DNA of 64,000 nucleotides from Planctomycetota bacterium (lineage in GTDB: Bacteria; Planctomycetota; GCA-2746535): NCBI GenBank assembly GCA_002746535.1, contig NVWA01000082.1:30676-94675 (forward strand), given 5' to 3'. Every line of letters starts with the position of its first letter. Positions within the stretch are counted from its first letter, which is position 1. This document shows positions 1-8,033 of this stretch, one piece after another. Below the pieces are notes generated by a model. It had not been told where the DNA came from, did not search any database, and worked only from the letters and a program-made list of their open reading frames with translations. A program made the translations under genes and the position numbers.

Positions 1-19
1 TTGGATTATTCTGATTTAT

Positions 20-670
20 ATGAAAGTAAAAGCTGCCATATTTGACATAGATAAAACGATTACGACGAAGGATACTTTTTATCTGTTTTTTAAGTTTTTG
101 CCTATTGGATTTCGACCTTTTACCTATTCAAAGTTAATTTACTTATTTATTAAGACAAGACTTTTTAAAACTGATCGAATAGTTGTTAAAAAGACTGTAC
201 TTGAATTATTAAATGGATTAGACGAAATTCAAAGTAGGGAATTATGCATTGCATTTGTAAAATCAATTTTACAGGATGTAATTTCGAATGAGGCAATAGA
301 AGTTTTGAGCAAGTACAGATCTAAAGGTTATAAGATATTGCTTATTTCGGCATCTTTAGAGGTGTATTTGAAGCATTTAGACGTGTATTTAGACTATGAT
401 GAATTAATTTGTACAAAAACAAAAGTTGTATCGAGTAAAAATTTTATTGATGGTAAAAATTGTTATTCAGATGAAAAGGTTGTGAGATTAAATGACTATT
501 TAAAAAGTGAAAACATTGATTTAGATTTTGAAAATTCTCATTTCTATACTGATCATCATTCGGATTTACCTTTATTATATTTGGTAGGTCATCCCCATGT
601 TGTCAACGGCAATGCAAAATTATTAGATTTGGCAAAATTAAATAATTGGCCTATACTTAATTGGCGATAG
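20..670 (+). CDS. HAD-superfamily subfamily IB phosphatase (phosphoserine-phosphatase-like)
   Basis: Probable cytoplasmic phosphomonoesterase of the HAD-IB group (SerB-like and related hydrolases). Visible motifs: DIDKT at residues 9-13 (nucleophile Asp9 and acid/base Asp11), LLISAS with motif II Ser110, a Lys near 153 in a conserved position, and TDHHSDLPLL at 178-186 supplying the magnesium-binding aspartates, followed by the VNGNAKL segment typical of IB enzymes. At 216 residues it has the usual length. The segment between motifs I and II is rich in Phe, Leu and Tyr and fits the helical cap. The substrate cannot be told from the sequence; phosphoserine, a lipid phosphate or a glycan precursor are all possible. 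The ATG at 20 has no clear ribosome-binding site. The next gene is 226 bases away, so no operon link is apparent downstream. Confidence 0.85.
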   Translation: MKVKAAIFDIDKTITTKDTFYLFFKFLPIGFRPFTYSKLIYLFIKTRLFKTDRIVVKKTVLELLNGLDEIQSRELCIAFVKSILQDVISNEAIEVLSKYRSKGYKILLISASLEVYLKHLDVYLDYDELICTKTKVVSSKNFIDGKNCYSDEKVVRLNDYLKSENIDLDFENSHFYTDHHSDLPLLYLVGHPHVVNGNAKLLDLAKLNNWPILNWR

Positions 671-896
671 CCATATATTTAATATTCGTAAATTTGTGAG
701 TATATGTTAAAAAGAATTGATTGCTTTTGGTTTCAAAAATATATAAAATATTCACTATAACTAAAAAGTACTTGTTAATTATGATTTCATTTTGTTTCGT
801 CGATAATATGACTTACAATTGAATTATAATACTAGAATTGTAGAATGTCGCCTCCTAATTAAGAGAAGGTCTTATTTAAATTTTATTGGTATTTGA

Positions 897-2465
897 ATGC
901 CCGAAATAAGTGTTGATGATTTATTACCTGGATCGGTTTTAAAAGAAGACCTTTACCATATTGGTACCGGTAAAATCCTATTGAAAAAAGGTGAGCATTT
1001 ATCGGAACAAAAATTTGAAATTATTGAATCCTTAGATTTAGAAAATGTATTCAAAAGTCCGTCACAAAATGAAGTCGATGAATTTCTTCAAAAAGTTAAA
1101 TTTGAAGAAAAGACTTTAACAAGTGAGATGAAAGGCGAGAGTTTTGAAGAGCCTGTTTTTGACAAGCGTGGTAGAGTACTTATTGAAGAAGGTGTTCCGC
1201 TTAATGATTCTTTGATGAATCTAATTAAGAAGAGTGGTGGTGTCGTTTACTTTGCAAAAGTAATCGATGAAGATCAAGAAAAAATTGTCAAAAAATATTT
1301 TGATGAAGTATCTAAAATACAAAGTGTTAGTACTGCTGACAATCCAGCCGTTTTAGAAAATGCTAATATTAAAGACACCGAATTTGACTTTGATAAAAGT
1401 GATATGATTGACCCTGAAGTTGAAATCAATGCTGGAATGGTTGATCAAGATTTGGCAAAAAGAAAGAAGCCAAAGAGAGTTGAAATATCTTCAGAAGATT
1501 TAATTGAAATGGGTGTTAAGGATCCATTAGTTAAAAGAACGGATGAATATAAAACAACTTTTAATGATACTTATTTAGACCTAGTAGGTGAATTAGATAC
1601 TTTATTTAAAAATGCTTTGAACAAAGAAACCGGCAATTTGGGAGCTCATGTTAGGAATATATGCAATAGAGTTGTTAATACCTTAATAGCCGATAAAAAC
1701 TTTGTTATTAACCTCACTAATCTCCGCGAGGAAAATGAAAATTATTTGATTCGACATAGCCTCAATACAACAATTTTTGCTATTAATATTGGTTGTTCGT
1801 TAGGTTATTCTGAAAAACAGGTTTTTGAGTTAGCTTTTGGTGCCTTATTGGCTGACATTGGAATGATTAAAGTCCCAAAAGAGATATTAGAAAAAAAAGA
1901 TAAATTGACCCCAGATGAATTCAAAGAAGTCCAAAAGCATCCTGCACATAGTTTAGATTATTTAAATTTAATCAAAGGGTTGCCAAGTACACTTCCATAC
2001 ATTGTTTATCAATCACATGAAAAAATTGATGGATCAGGTTATCCCAAAAATAGGCCAGCTTTTTTAATACACGAAAATGCTAAAATCATAGCTATTGCAG
2101 ATGCCTTTGATGCTCTTTGTGCTGATAGACCATGGCGTAAAGGATTAATACCTTATAAAGCCATGGAAGAAGTTATTAAAATGGCAGGTCAGAAAAAGCT
2201 TGATGGAAAAATTATACGTCAGTGGCTGTTCAGTATTTCCTTATTTCCTGTAGGCAGTTTTGTGACACTAAATGATAGCTCAGTATCAAAAGTAATATCA
2301 GCCAATCCTGCTGACTTTACTAGGCCTAATTTGCGCATTTTAATGAAAGATGGTGAAAAGTTAGAAACCCACGGAACGGTCATTCTTAGTGATGCAAAAG
2401 ACCTGAAAATTACTCATGCTATAAATAAAGATGAAGTCGACTTATCTGTTTCAGATGGTTTCTAA
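897..2465 (+). CDS. HD-GYP domain protein with altered HD and HHE motifs
   Basis: Cytoplasmic protein of the HD-GYP family, whose active members hydrolyse cyclic di-GMP. Residues 1-120 hold two copies of the short module often found ahead of HD-GYP domains (ILLKKGEHL near 28 and VLIEEGVPL near 90). A charged linker follows, and the HD-GYP domain spans about 240-440. His287 (RHS), His348 (KHP), His374 and the DGSGYP loop at 378-383 are present. However, the usual HDIGK is ADIGM (Ala319-Asp320) and the usual HHE is SHE (Ser373), so two expected metal ligands are missing. It may be a binding or receptor protein rather than an active phosphodiesterase, or a subgroup with a different metal site. 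There is no receiver domain. A short beta-rich tail (about 445-522) follows. Confidence 0.85.
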   Translation: MPEISVDDLLPGSVLKEDLYHIGTGKILLKKGEHLSEQKFEIIESLDLENVFKSPSQNEVDEFLQKVKFEEKTLTSEMKGESFEEPVFDKRGRVLIEEGVPLNDSLMNLIKKSGGVVYFAKVIDEDQEKIVKKYFDEVSKIQSVSTADNPAVLENANIKDTEFDFDKSDMIDPEVEINAGMVDQDLAKRKKPKRVEISSEDLIEMGVKDPLVKRTDEYKTTFNDTYLDLVGELDTLFKNALNKETGNLGAHVRNICNRVVNTLIADKNFVINLTNLREENENYLIRHSLNTTIFAINIGCSLGYSEKQVFELAFGALLADIGMIKVPKEILEKKDKLTPDEFKEVQKHPAHSLDYLNLIKGLPSTLPYIVYQSHEKIDGSGYPKNRPAFLIHENAKIIAIADAFDALCADRPWRKGLIPYKAMEEVIKMAGQKKLDGKIIRQWLFSISLFPVGSFVTLNDSSVSKVISANPADFTRPNLRILMKDGEKLETHGTVILSDAKDLKITHAINKDEVDLSVSDGF

Positions 2466-2510
2466 AAAAATAAAAATAGCTTTTAATCTATCGAATTACA
2501 TCTTATAAAA

Positions 2511-3506
2511 TCAATCAATATATTTAATGATATGTTCATCGGCCGCATCCCGTGCAATTAAGCTAGCCTCTGTAACTTTAAAAGTATCCATTGTATTGAT
2601 GACTGGTTGATCGTTTTCGCCTTTTATTGACGCCACAAAATCACAAAACATTTGTGGTGGATGTTCGAGTTGAATTTCACTTTCGCCATTTTGTTCACTA
2701 TTGATTAAAAATAATTTCCCATCTCGCGCTTCTAAAGCACCGTCTGTACCCATAATTCTAATTCGGTCATCTCCATGTGTATTGGCATTTTGAGGTCTCA
2801 GGTAATCCATGGTCACTGAAGCAAAAACATCCTCGGTCATGGAAAATTGGCATAATGCTGTCATTTCCATTTCCTTGCAGGATTTGTTCTCTTTTGTCGT
2901 ATGTATTGCAGAAACAGATTTGAATTCTTGCCCGCTTAGCCAATAAACGAGATCTATTGCATGGCTGCCAACCCATGGAATGGTACCGCCTGATGAATTT
3001 CTTTGTTTGAAATGTTCTGCCCGAGTTCCTAACCGATATGATTTTTGACTATTTAATAATCTTATGGATCCAATTTTATTTTTTAGAATTAGTTTTTTTG
3101 CCGTATAAAACTCAGAAGAGAATCTTAATCCCATCATGGCAATTAATTTAACGGGGTGCCTTTGGTATGTTTCTTTAATTTCATTTAACTCATTAATTGT
3201 TAATGCGATTGTTTTTTCAGAAATCACATGGATATCTCTTTTAATACAAGCAATGCAATGTTTGGCATGGTCTTCTAATGGTCCGCAGACGCTGACGATG
3301 TCCGGTTGGCATTCTTCTAACATTTTTTCAAAATCATCATAAATCGAAGGAGAATGTTTTAAGTCACTTACAACTTCTTCAAGATATTTTGTTTCATCTG
3401 GATTTTTACTTCTTGTTATGCCGACAACTTCGATGTCATCTAATAATTTAAGGCCATCAAGTACATATCCATTGTGACCTCTATTTCCTATAAAACATAA
3501 TTTCAT
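2511..3506 (-). CDS. Gfo/Idh/MocA family NAD(P)-dependent oxidoreductase
   Basis: Soluble dehydrogenase of the glucose-fructose oxidoreductase / inositol dehydrogenase family. An N-terminal Rossmann fold begins MKLCFIGNRGHNG. The segment PDIVSVCGPLEDHAKHC marks the end of the nucleotide-binding part, and SEKTIALTINEL stands where most members have the EKP motif, so the Pro is Thr here. The C-terminal sheet domain contains GSHAIDLVYWLSG, a typical catalytic-helix region of these enzymes. At 331 residues it has normal family length. The substrate is probably a sugar, polyol or a derivative, but it cannot be named. It is convergent with the HD-GYP gene and is transcribed away from the glycosyltransferase that follows, so it looks monocistronic. 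Confidence 0.85.
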   Translation of the reverse strand: MKLCFIGNRGHNGYVLDGLKLLDDIEVVGITRSKNPDETKYLEEVVSDLKHSPSIYDDFEKMLEECQPDIVSVCGPLEDHAKHCIACIKRDIHVISEKTIALTINELNEIKETYQRHPVKLIAMMGLRFSSEFYTAKKLILKNKIGSIRLLNSQKSYRLGTRAEHFKQRNSSGGTIPWVGSHAIDLVYWLSGQEFKSVSAIHTTKENKSCKEMEMTALCQFSMTEDVFASVTMDYLRPQNANTHGDDRIRIMGTDGALEARDGKLFLINSEQNGESEIQLEHPPQMFCDFVASIKGENDQPVINTMDTFKVTEASLIARDAADEHIIKYID

Positions 3507-3700
3507 TTAAATTCCTTAAATATTTTATTGATGAGATATCATAAGTTTAAATAGTATGTGATCAAGTTAAACGAACCTTCCTTCAAGCATTTAATTCGAA
3601 AGAGATTTTTGATTTGCTATGAATTCAGTAGTGAACTATTGCGTGCTTTTTAATACCCTTACTTTATACTTCTTGAAAGCTTTAAAAAATAGGAAATATT

Positions 3701-4696
3701 TTGATATCAATAGTTATGCCTGTCAAAAACGCTACGCCTTTCTTGAAGGAATGTATTGATTCAATACTTAGTCAAAGTTTTTTAGATTGGGAATTGTTAG
3801 CAGTTGATGATGGTTCCACTGATGATAGTTATGAAGTTTTAAAATACTTTGCTAGTAAAGATTCTCGTATATTTGTATTTAAAAATATCGGTAAAGGCAT
3901 AATCAATGCTTTAAGAGTTGCTGCAAACAACAGTCATGGTGATAAGATCACGCGTATGGACGCCGATGATATTATGCCTAAAGAGAAACTAGGCGAGTTG
4001 TCAAGAATATTAGATGAGAATGGCCAAGGTACGCTTGCTACAGGTAAGGTTAAATATTTCTCAAATGAAATACTCGGAGATGGCTTCAAGCGTTATGAGA
4101 AATGGCTAAATAAATTATGTGAAACCGACAAACATTTTGATCATATTTATTTTGAATGTGTGATACCTTCACCATGTTGGATGGTCTTTGCCGAGGACTT
4201 TAATTCTTGCGGTGGATTTCAAGTCGATCGTTATCCCGAAGATTATGATTTATGCTTTCGATATTATCAAAAAAAACTTACTGTTGTTTCGTCTCAAAAA
4301 GTTTTACATTTATGGAGAGATTCTCCAAATAGAGCTTCTCGAATTGATCCAAATTATTCGGATCATACATTTCTTGAGCTGAAAGTTGATTATTTTGTAC
4401 AACTTGATTATAAAAACAAACAGAATTTGGTCATTTGGGGGGCGGGGAAAAAGGGGAAGCGATTAGCTAAAATATTTTCAACGAAAGACATTCCTTTTTA
4501 TTGGATATGTAATAATCAAAAAAAAATTGGGCAATCAATTTATAATGTAGAATTAAAACCTGTAGAGCAAATTTGTTCAATGATTGACCCCATGATTTTA
4601 ATTTGTGTGTCTTCTCCAGAAGAGGTAGAAGAAATCACTGTTTATATGAATGAGAAAAGCTTTAAATTTAGGGAGAATTATTTATTTTTTTGCTAA
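3701..4696 (+). CDS. Family 2 glycosyltransferase with C-terminal Rossmann-like domain
   Basis: Likely an inverting sugar transferase for a cell-surface glycan. Residues 1-215 form a GT-A fold: MISIVMPVKN at the start, DDGST at 36-40 and the metal-binding DAD at 87-89, followed by a plausible acceptor region with CGGFQVDRYPEDYDLCFR, where the ED pair corresponds to the catalytic base motif. A second domain from about residue 242 starts LVIWGAGKKGKRLAK, a dinucleotide- or nucleotide-binding Gly-rich loop, and ends with ILICVSSPEEVEEI. This C-terminal domain resembles the NAD-binding-like domains attached to some surface-glycan glycosyltransferases. The start codon is TTG, preceded by AGGA about 6 bases upstream. 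There is no signal peptide or membrane helix. It stands alone between an oxidoreductase gene and an HTH gene on the other strand. Confidence 0.85.
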   Translation: MISIVMPVKNATPFLKECIDSILSQSFLDWELLAVDDGSTDDSYEVLKYFASKDSRIFVFKNIGKGIINALRVAANNSHGDKITRMDADDIMPKEKLGELSRILDENGQGTLATGKVKYFSNEILGDGFKRYEKWLNKLCETDKHFDHIYFECVIPSPCWMVFAEDFNSCGGFQVDRYPEDYDLCFRYYQKKLTVVSSQKVLHLWRDSPNRASRIDPNYSDHTFLELKVDYFVQLDYKNKQNLVIWGAGKKGKRLAKIFSTKDIPFYWICNNQKKIGQSIYNVELKPVEQICSMIDPMILICVSSPEEVEEITVYMNEKSFKFRENYLFFC

Positions 4697-4712
4697 GTCT
4701 TGATTGAAAAAA

Positions 4713-5195
4713 TTAATTCGCTGAATCTTCTTTATTGAAGATATTATCTTCGCAACTGGCAACAAATTGTTCGCCTTGTGATTTTAACGTTTCCCATTCT
4801 TTTCTAATTTGTTTTGCTTCATTAAGGTCGATCCCTTTGTTATCAGCAAGCGCAAAAGAAATTTCAGCTAACATGTCAGAAAATTCTTTGATCATTAATT
4901 GTGTGCTTGAAAAAACACTATTTTCAATTCTACTTATATCTTTTTTATCAGCATTTTTAACATAATACCCATTTGTTTGCTGACATATCCATGACACCAG
5001 TTTTTCATTATTGCATAACCGACAAAGCTCAAGAACTCTATCTAAGGGGTTTCTGGTGCCACTTTGATCAATATCATCAGATGATGGTTTTTGTGTCCAT
5101 TTGTACAAAAGGGATGTTGAGAGTCCAAGTTCTTTGGCGATAAACTTTATTCCCGTTTCTGAAAAGACATCTTTAAGTACTTCGTATGATTCCAT
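4713..5195 (-). CDS. Small helix-turn-helix regulator, phage-CII-like
   Basis: Predicted DNA-binding protein of 160 residues. The N-terminal third reads as a helix-turn-helix: IKFIAKELGLSTSLLYKWTQ has the spacing of a CII/Cro-type HTH, with LGLSTSLLYKW as turn and recognition helix. It is followed by PLDRVLELCRLCNNEKLVSWIC, a conserved-looking helix, and then a charged helical C-terminal half that may mediate oligomerisation. Proteins of this layout are often annotated as phage regulatory CII family although many are chromosomal. No phage structural or lysis genes are nearby, so a host regulator is the simpler reading. Targets are unknown. Confidence 0.65.
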   Translation of the reverse strand: MESYEVLKDVFSETGIKFIAKELGLSTSLLYKWTQKPSSDDIDQSGTRNPLDRVLELCRLCNNEKLVSWICQQTNGYYVKNADKKDISRIENSVFSSTQLMIKEFSDMLAEISFALADNKGIDLNEAKQIRKEWETLKSQGEQFVASCEDNIFNKEDSAN

Positions 5196-5315
5196 AGTTT
5201 TTATCCGATCGAAAGATTAAGCGTCGTATTGTACTTGCATAATTGTAGTTGGCTATTCATTTTAAATATGAGCGTGTTAGCCATGTGAATTCATGATAAA
5301 TGGTTTTGAAATTTT

Positions 5316-5885
5316 CTATTTTTTATTTAGAAAATTTGTTAATATTTTTTCACCATATTGTGTGAGAAAAGATTCGGGGTGATATTGCACTCCTTCAAGA
5401 GGATACTTTTTATGACGGATTCCCATGAGTTCTTTTTTATCTTTTGTCCAACAAGTAGGTGTGAACTCTTTTGGTAATGATTGCTTTTCAACGATTAAAC
5501 TGTGATATCTAGTAGCCGTAAATGGACTTGGTAATCCTTTATGAACTCCTTTTTCATCATGGATTAGTTCTGATGTTTTACCGTGCATTAGTCTTTTTGC
5601 TCTACTGACTGTGCCTCCAAAAGAATAGGCAATACATTGGTGACCAAGACAGACTCCAAAAATGGGTATGTCTTTGTATGCTTTTTTAATAAGATCGTTT
5701 GAGATGCCACCTTCTAGAGGGTTGCCAGGGCCAGGCGAAATTAAAATATGTGTTGGGTTTAAATCCATCACTTCATCAACACTTATTTTATCATTGCGGA
5801 CAACTGTAGAGTCGAAGCCTAGTTGCCCAATCAACTGAACTAAATTGTATGTGAATGAATCGTAATTATCTAAAACAAAGATCAT
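5316..5885 (-). CDS. trpG: Anthranilate / aminodeoxychorismate synthase glutamine amidotransferase subunit
   Basis: Class I glutamine amidotransferase that feeds ammonia to chorismate-using TrpE or PabB. The triad is complete: Cys79 in FGVCLGHQ, His169 and Glu171 in QYHPESFLT. The start MIFVLDNYDSFTYNLVQ and the oxyanion strand ISPGPGNPLEGG are diagnostic of TrpG/PabA. Length, 189 residues, is normal. The ATG overlaps the TGA of the upstream exported-protein gene (ATGA), which implies translational coupling. No trpE or pabB lies next to it, so the protein could serve both tryptophan and folate synthesis, as amphibolic TrpG/PabA proteins do in other bacteria. TrpG versus PabA cannot be decided here. 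Confidence 0.92.
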   Translation of the reverse strand: MIFVLDNYDSFTYNLVQLIGQLGFDSTVVRNDKISVDEVMDLNPTHILISPGPGNPLEGGISNDLIKKAYKDIPIFGVCLGHQCIAYSFGGTVSRAKRLMHGKTSELIHDEKGVHKGLPSPFTATRYHSLIVEKQSLPKEFTPTCWTKDKKELMGIRHKKYPLEGVQYHPESFLTQYGEKILTNFLNKK

Positions 5886-7552
5886 TTATTTTTGATAATT
5901 GCTTTTAGGAATTCCATTTTTGATTTATTCGTCAGTAAATTTTGACTGATGTATTCCCATTCTTTGCTTTTGAAAACAAATGCATCCTTAGATGATTCAT
6001 ATTCATCGCCAACACGTTCATATTTAATGACTAGTTTTTTTACTTTTCGATCCTTATACGGCGTTCTTTGAGCAAATTTTGATGTCAATGGTCTTAATCC
6101 TCCAAGTGGTGCTGTAACATATATTTCATCAATTAGACCTCCAAGGACAATTTGAATTTTATCCATATGTCTAGAAATATTTGAGAAAACGGCAATGCCT
6201 CTTAATACATGGCCATAAGGGATTTTCTGAAGGTTGCTGTAATAATTTTCAGCGCCTTTTTGAATTTTAGCAAGAGGGTGTAAGTTTAAATCCAGGAAGT
6301 TCATGTTTTCTCTTAACCATTTACCGCAGGCAGGACATTCAATTTCTTCGGGGATATATTCTTTAATATCTTTTACTTCAAAAGTATCTGCGCCTAATGC
6401 CACTTTTGCGCCAGGATTGAATCGTTCAATTTTTTCTTCAAAAAATTTACCTGTCGTAGGGTGTTTAAGTTTAGCTTTATGAAAGTTTGTAATGTCTTTA
6501 ACTTGAAATCTTGTTTGACAGAACTGGCACACCTTGGGAGCTTTATCCCAAATTAAATCAATGTAGTTTTGATTTTGTAAAGGAATATGTTCGGCAACAG
6601 GAACTTTTAGTGGATTGCTACAACCTAATACAGCATCATCTTCTCCGCTATAATAGGAGTTTTTTGTGATTCGTTTAATACCTAAAATAGCTAGTTTGTC
6701 TGGAGCATCTCCGCAAATAAAGTTAACGCCTGGATAAGAATTTTCGACAGAATAAACTTCATCACAACCTTCAACGCATTGCATAGTTTTGGCATAACCT
6801 TCAAATACTTTTATATCGAGATTGACTTCAACAGGTCTTTGAACATAAATGTGCCCAATTGGCAATTGCCTTAAAATAGCTAAATTTCTAGGGTTAAGGT
6901 GAACCCCCTTTTTTAAAATATTATTGCCAGAAAAATCAACTACATCTAGTGGAAGGCTTGTGTTTAATTGAATTTTAAGAACGTTGTGCCTCTGATTCCC
7001 TTGAATTAAAGGGCGATAAGGAACTCGTTGTAGAATTCTAATATCATAAGCAGTTAGTTTATGGCCTTTAATAAATAAGCGAACATGCTTTCTGATGCCA
7101 GCAACAGATAATGGTAATGGTCTAGTTTTTTTCTGCGCTCTTCTTATTTGTAATCGCAAACTTTTTTTAGTGTCTTTTACTTCTTTTATAACGGGACCAT
7201 TTGGTTTCTCGATATATTCATTGTCTTTCAGTACACCTGTTACAGTAAAAACATCTGCCGCTAAGACGTCACCTTCTTTCAAATTACTTGGATGAACTAA
7301 TAAACCTTTGTTATTTGCAATAGTATATGTGAAATAATGAAGAACCTTTTTACCCTTGTTGATAGACTCAACTATAAAAGGTGTAAAACCTTGAAGCATT
7401 TTGAAATCTAAATTATTTTTATTGTTGACGTAATTAACTGGAATCTTTGGTATTGGATTAACAATGGGTAGCGGATTTTCTTTATCTTGAGAAAATAATC
7501 CTGCAAAATTAAAAGCTAAAAATAAAAGGGTTAGAAACGTGCATCGTTTCAT
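5882..7552 (-). CDS. Exported protein with HD-GYP-N-like modules and Cys-pair motifs
   Basis: Unrecognised 556-residue secreted or periplasmic protein. An N-terminal signal peptide is clear (MKRCTFLTLLFLAFNFAGLFS). Two stretches, about 157-185 and 205-240, resemble the short module seen before HD-GYP domains (for example ILKKGVHLNPRNLAIL followed by GHIYVQRP); a third, more diverged one may lie near 60-110 (LKEGDVLAADVF). No HD-GYP catalytic domain is present. The second half has Cys pairs VCQFC near 340 and ECPAC near 406, plus CVEGC near 260. These could bind a metal or form disulfides; zinc-ribbon-like pairs are unusual outside the cytoplasm. The stop codon overlaps the trpG start by four bases, so the two genes are co-transcribed although no functional link is evident. 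Function unknown. Confidence 0.75.
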   Translation of the reverse strand: MKRCTFLTLLFLAFNFAGLFSQDKENPLPIVNPIPKIPVNYVNNKNNLDFKMLQGFTPFIVESINKGKKVLHYFTYTIANNKGLLVHPSNLKEGDVLAADVFTVTGVLKDNEYIEKPNGPVIKEVKDTKKSLRLQIRRAQKKTRPLPLSVAGIRKHVRLFIKGHKLTAYDIRILQRVPYRPLIQGNQRHNVLKIQLNTSLPLDVVDFSGNNILKKGVHLNPRNLAILRQLPIGHIYVQRPVEVNLDIKVFEGYAKTMQCVEGCDEVYSVENSYPGVNFICGDAPDKLAILGIKRITKNSYYSGEDDAVLGCSNPLKVPVAEHIPLQNQNYIDLIWDKAPKVCQFCQTRFQVKDITNFHKAKLKHPTTGKFFEEKIERFNPGAKVALGADTFEVKDIKEYIPEEIECPACGKWLRENMNFLDLNLHPLAKIQKGAENYYSNLQKIPYGHVLRGIAVFSNISRHMDKIQIVLGGLIDEIYVTAPLGGLRPLTSKFAQRTPYKDRKVKKLVIKYERVGDEYESSKDAFVFKSKEWEYISQNLLTNKSKMEFLKAIIKNK

Positions 7553-7698
7553 CGCATATTCTCCATCTGAAAATTAACAAAAGCGTGCAAGATTCTAAAG
7601 ATGAATTGATAAAAGTCTACATTTCATTATCTATACTTTTACATTATAGTAGCACCTCTAATTTGTCTTTGTAAGTTTCATTTTGTCAATCAATAATT

Positions 7699-7995
7699 AT
7701 GAATAAAACTCCTATCTACACTCTGTTGTTGCTGATTATTTTAGCGAGTCTATTGAGTACTTCTTTGAGCAGAAAATTGAAATCCTTTGGAACTTTTCAT
7801 CTCTATTCAATTAATTTAAATGAGTCATCAAGTGGTGTTTTACAGTTGTTACCTGGAGTCGGTAAAAAAACAGCATTAAAAATTATTCTTGAACGAGAAT
7901 TTGAGCGATTTGAAAATTGGGAAGACTTTAGAAATAGAATACACATCTCAAATTCTAAATTTACCTATATTCAGGTGTTGAGTAAAATTGAATAG
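7699..7995 (+). CDS. ComEA-like helix-hairpin-helix protein
   Basis: A 98-residue protein with one N-terminal membrane helix (YTLLLLIILASLLSTSL) followed by a helix-hairpin-helix domain. The hairpin reads LLPGVGKKTALKII, the sequence-independent DNA-backbone binding motif of ComEA and related proteins, and the tail FENWEDFRNRI matches the second part of the domain. ComEA binds incoming DNA at the outer face of the cytoplasmic membrane during natural transformation. The small size fits Gram-negative ComEA homologues. No other competence gene is adjacent, so a role in DNA uptake is only suggested by the family. Confidence 0.8.
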   Translation: MNKTPIYTLLLLIILASLLSTSLSRKLKSFGTFHLYSINLNESSSGVLQLLPGVGKKTALKIILEREFERFENWEDFRNRIHISNSKFTYIQVLSKIE

Positions 7996-8033
7996 AATTA
8001 AATATAGATAAAGATTTAAAAATAAGATCAAGT

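Noticed and set aside
4713..5195. CII-like regulator as prophage remnant
   Set aside because: The only phage-like feature is the HTH type; such regulators are often chromosomal and no other phage genes are present.
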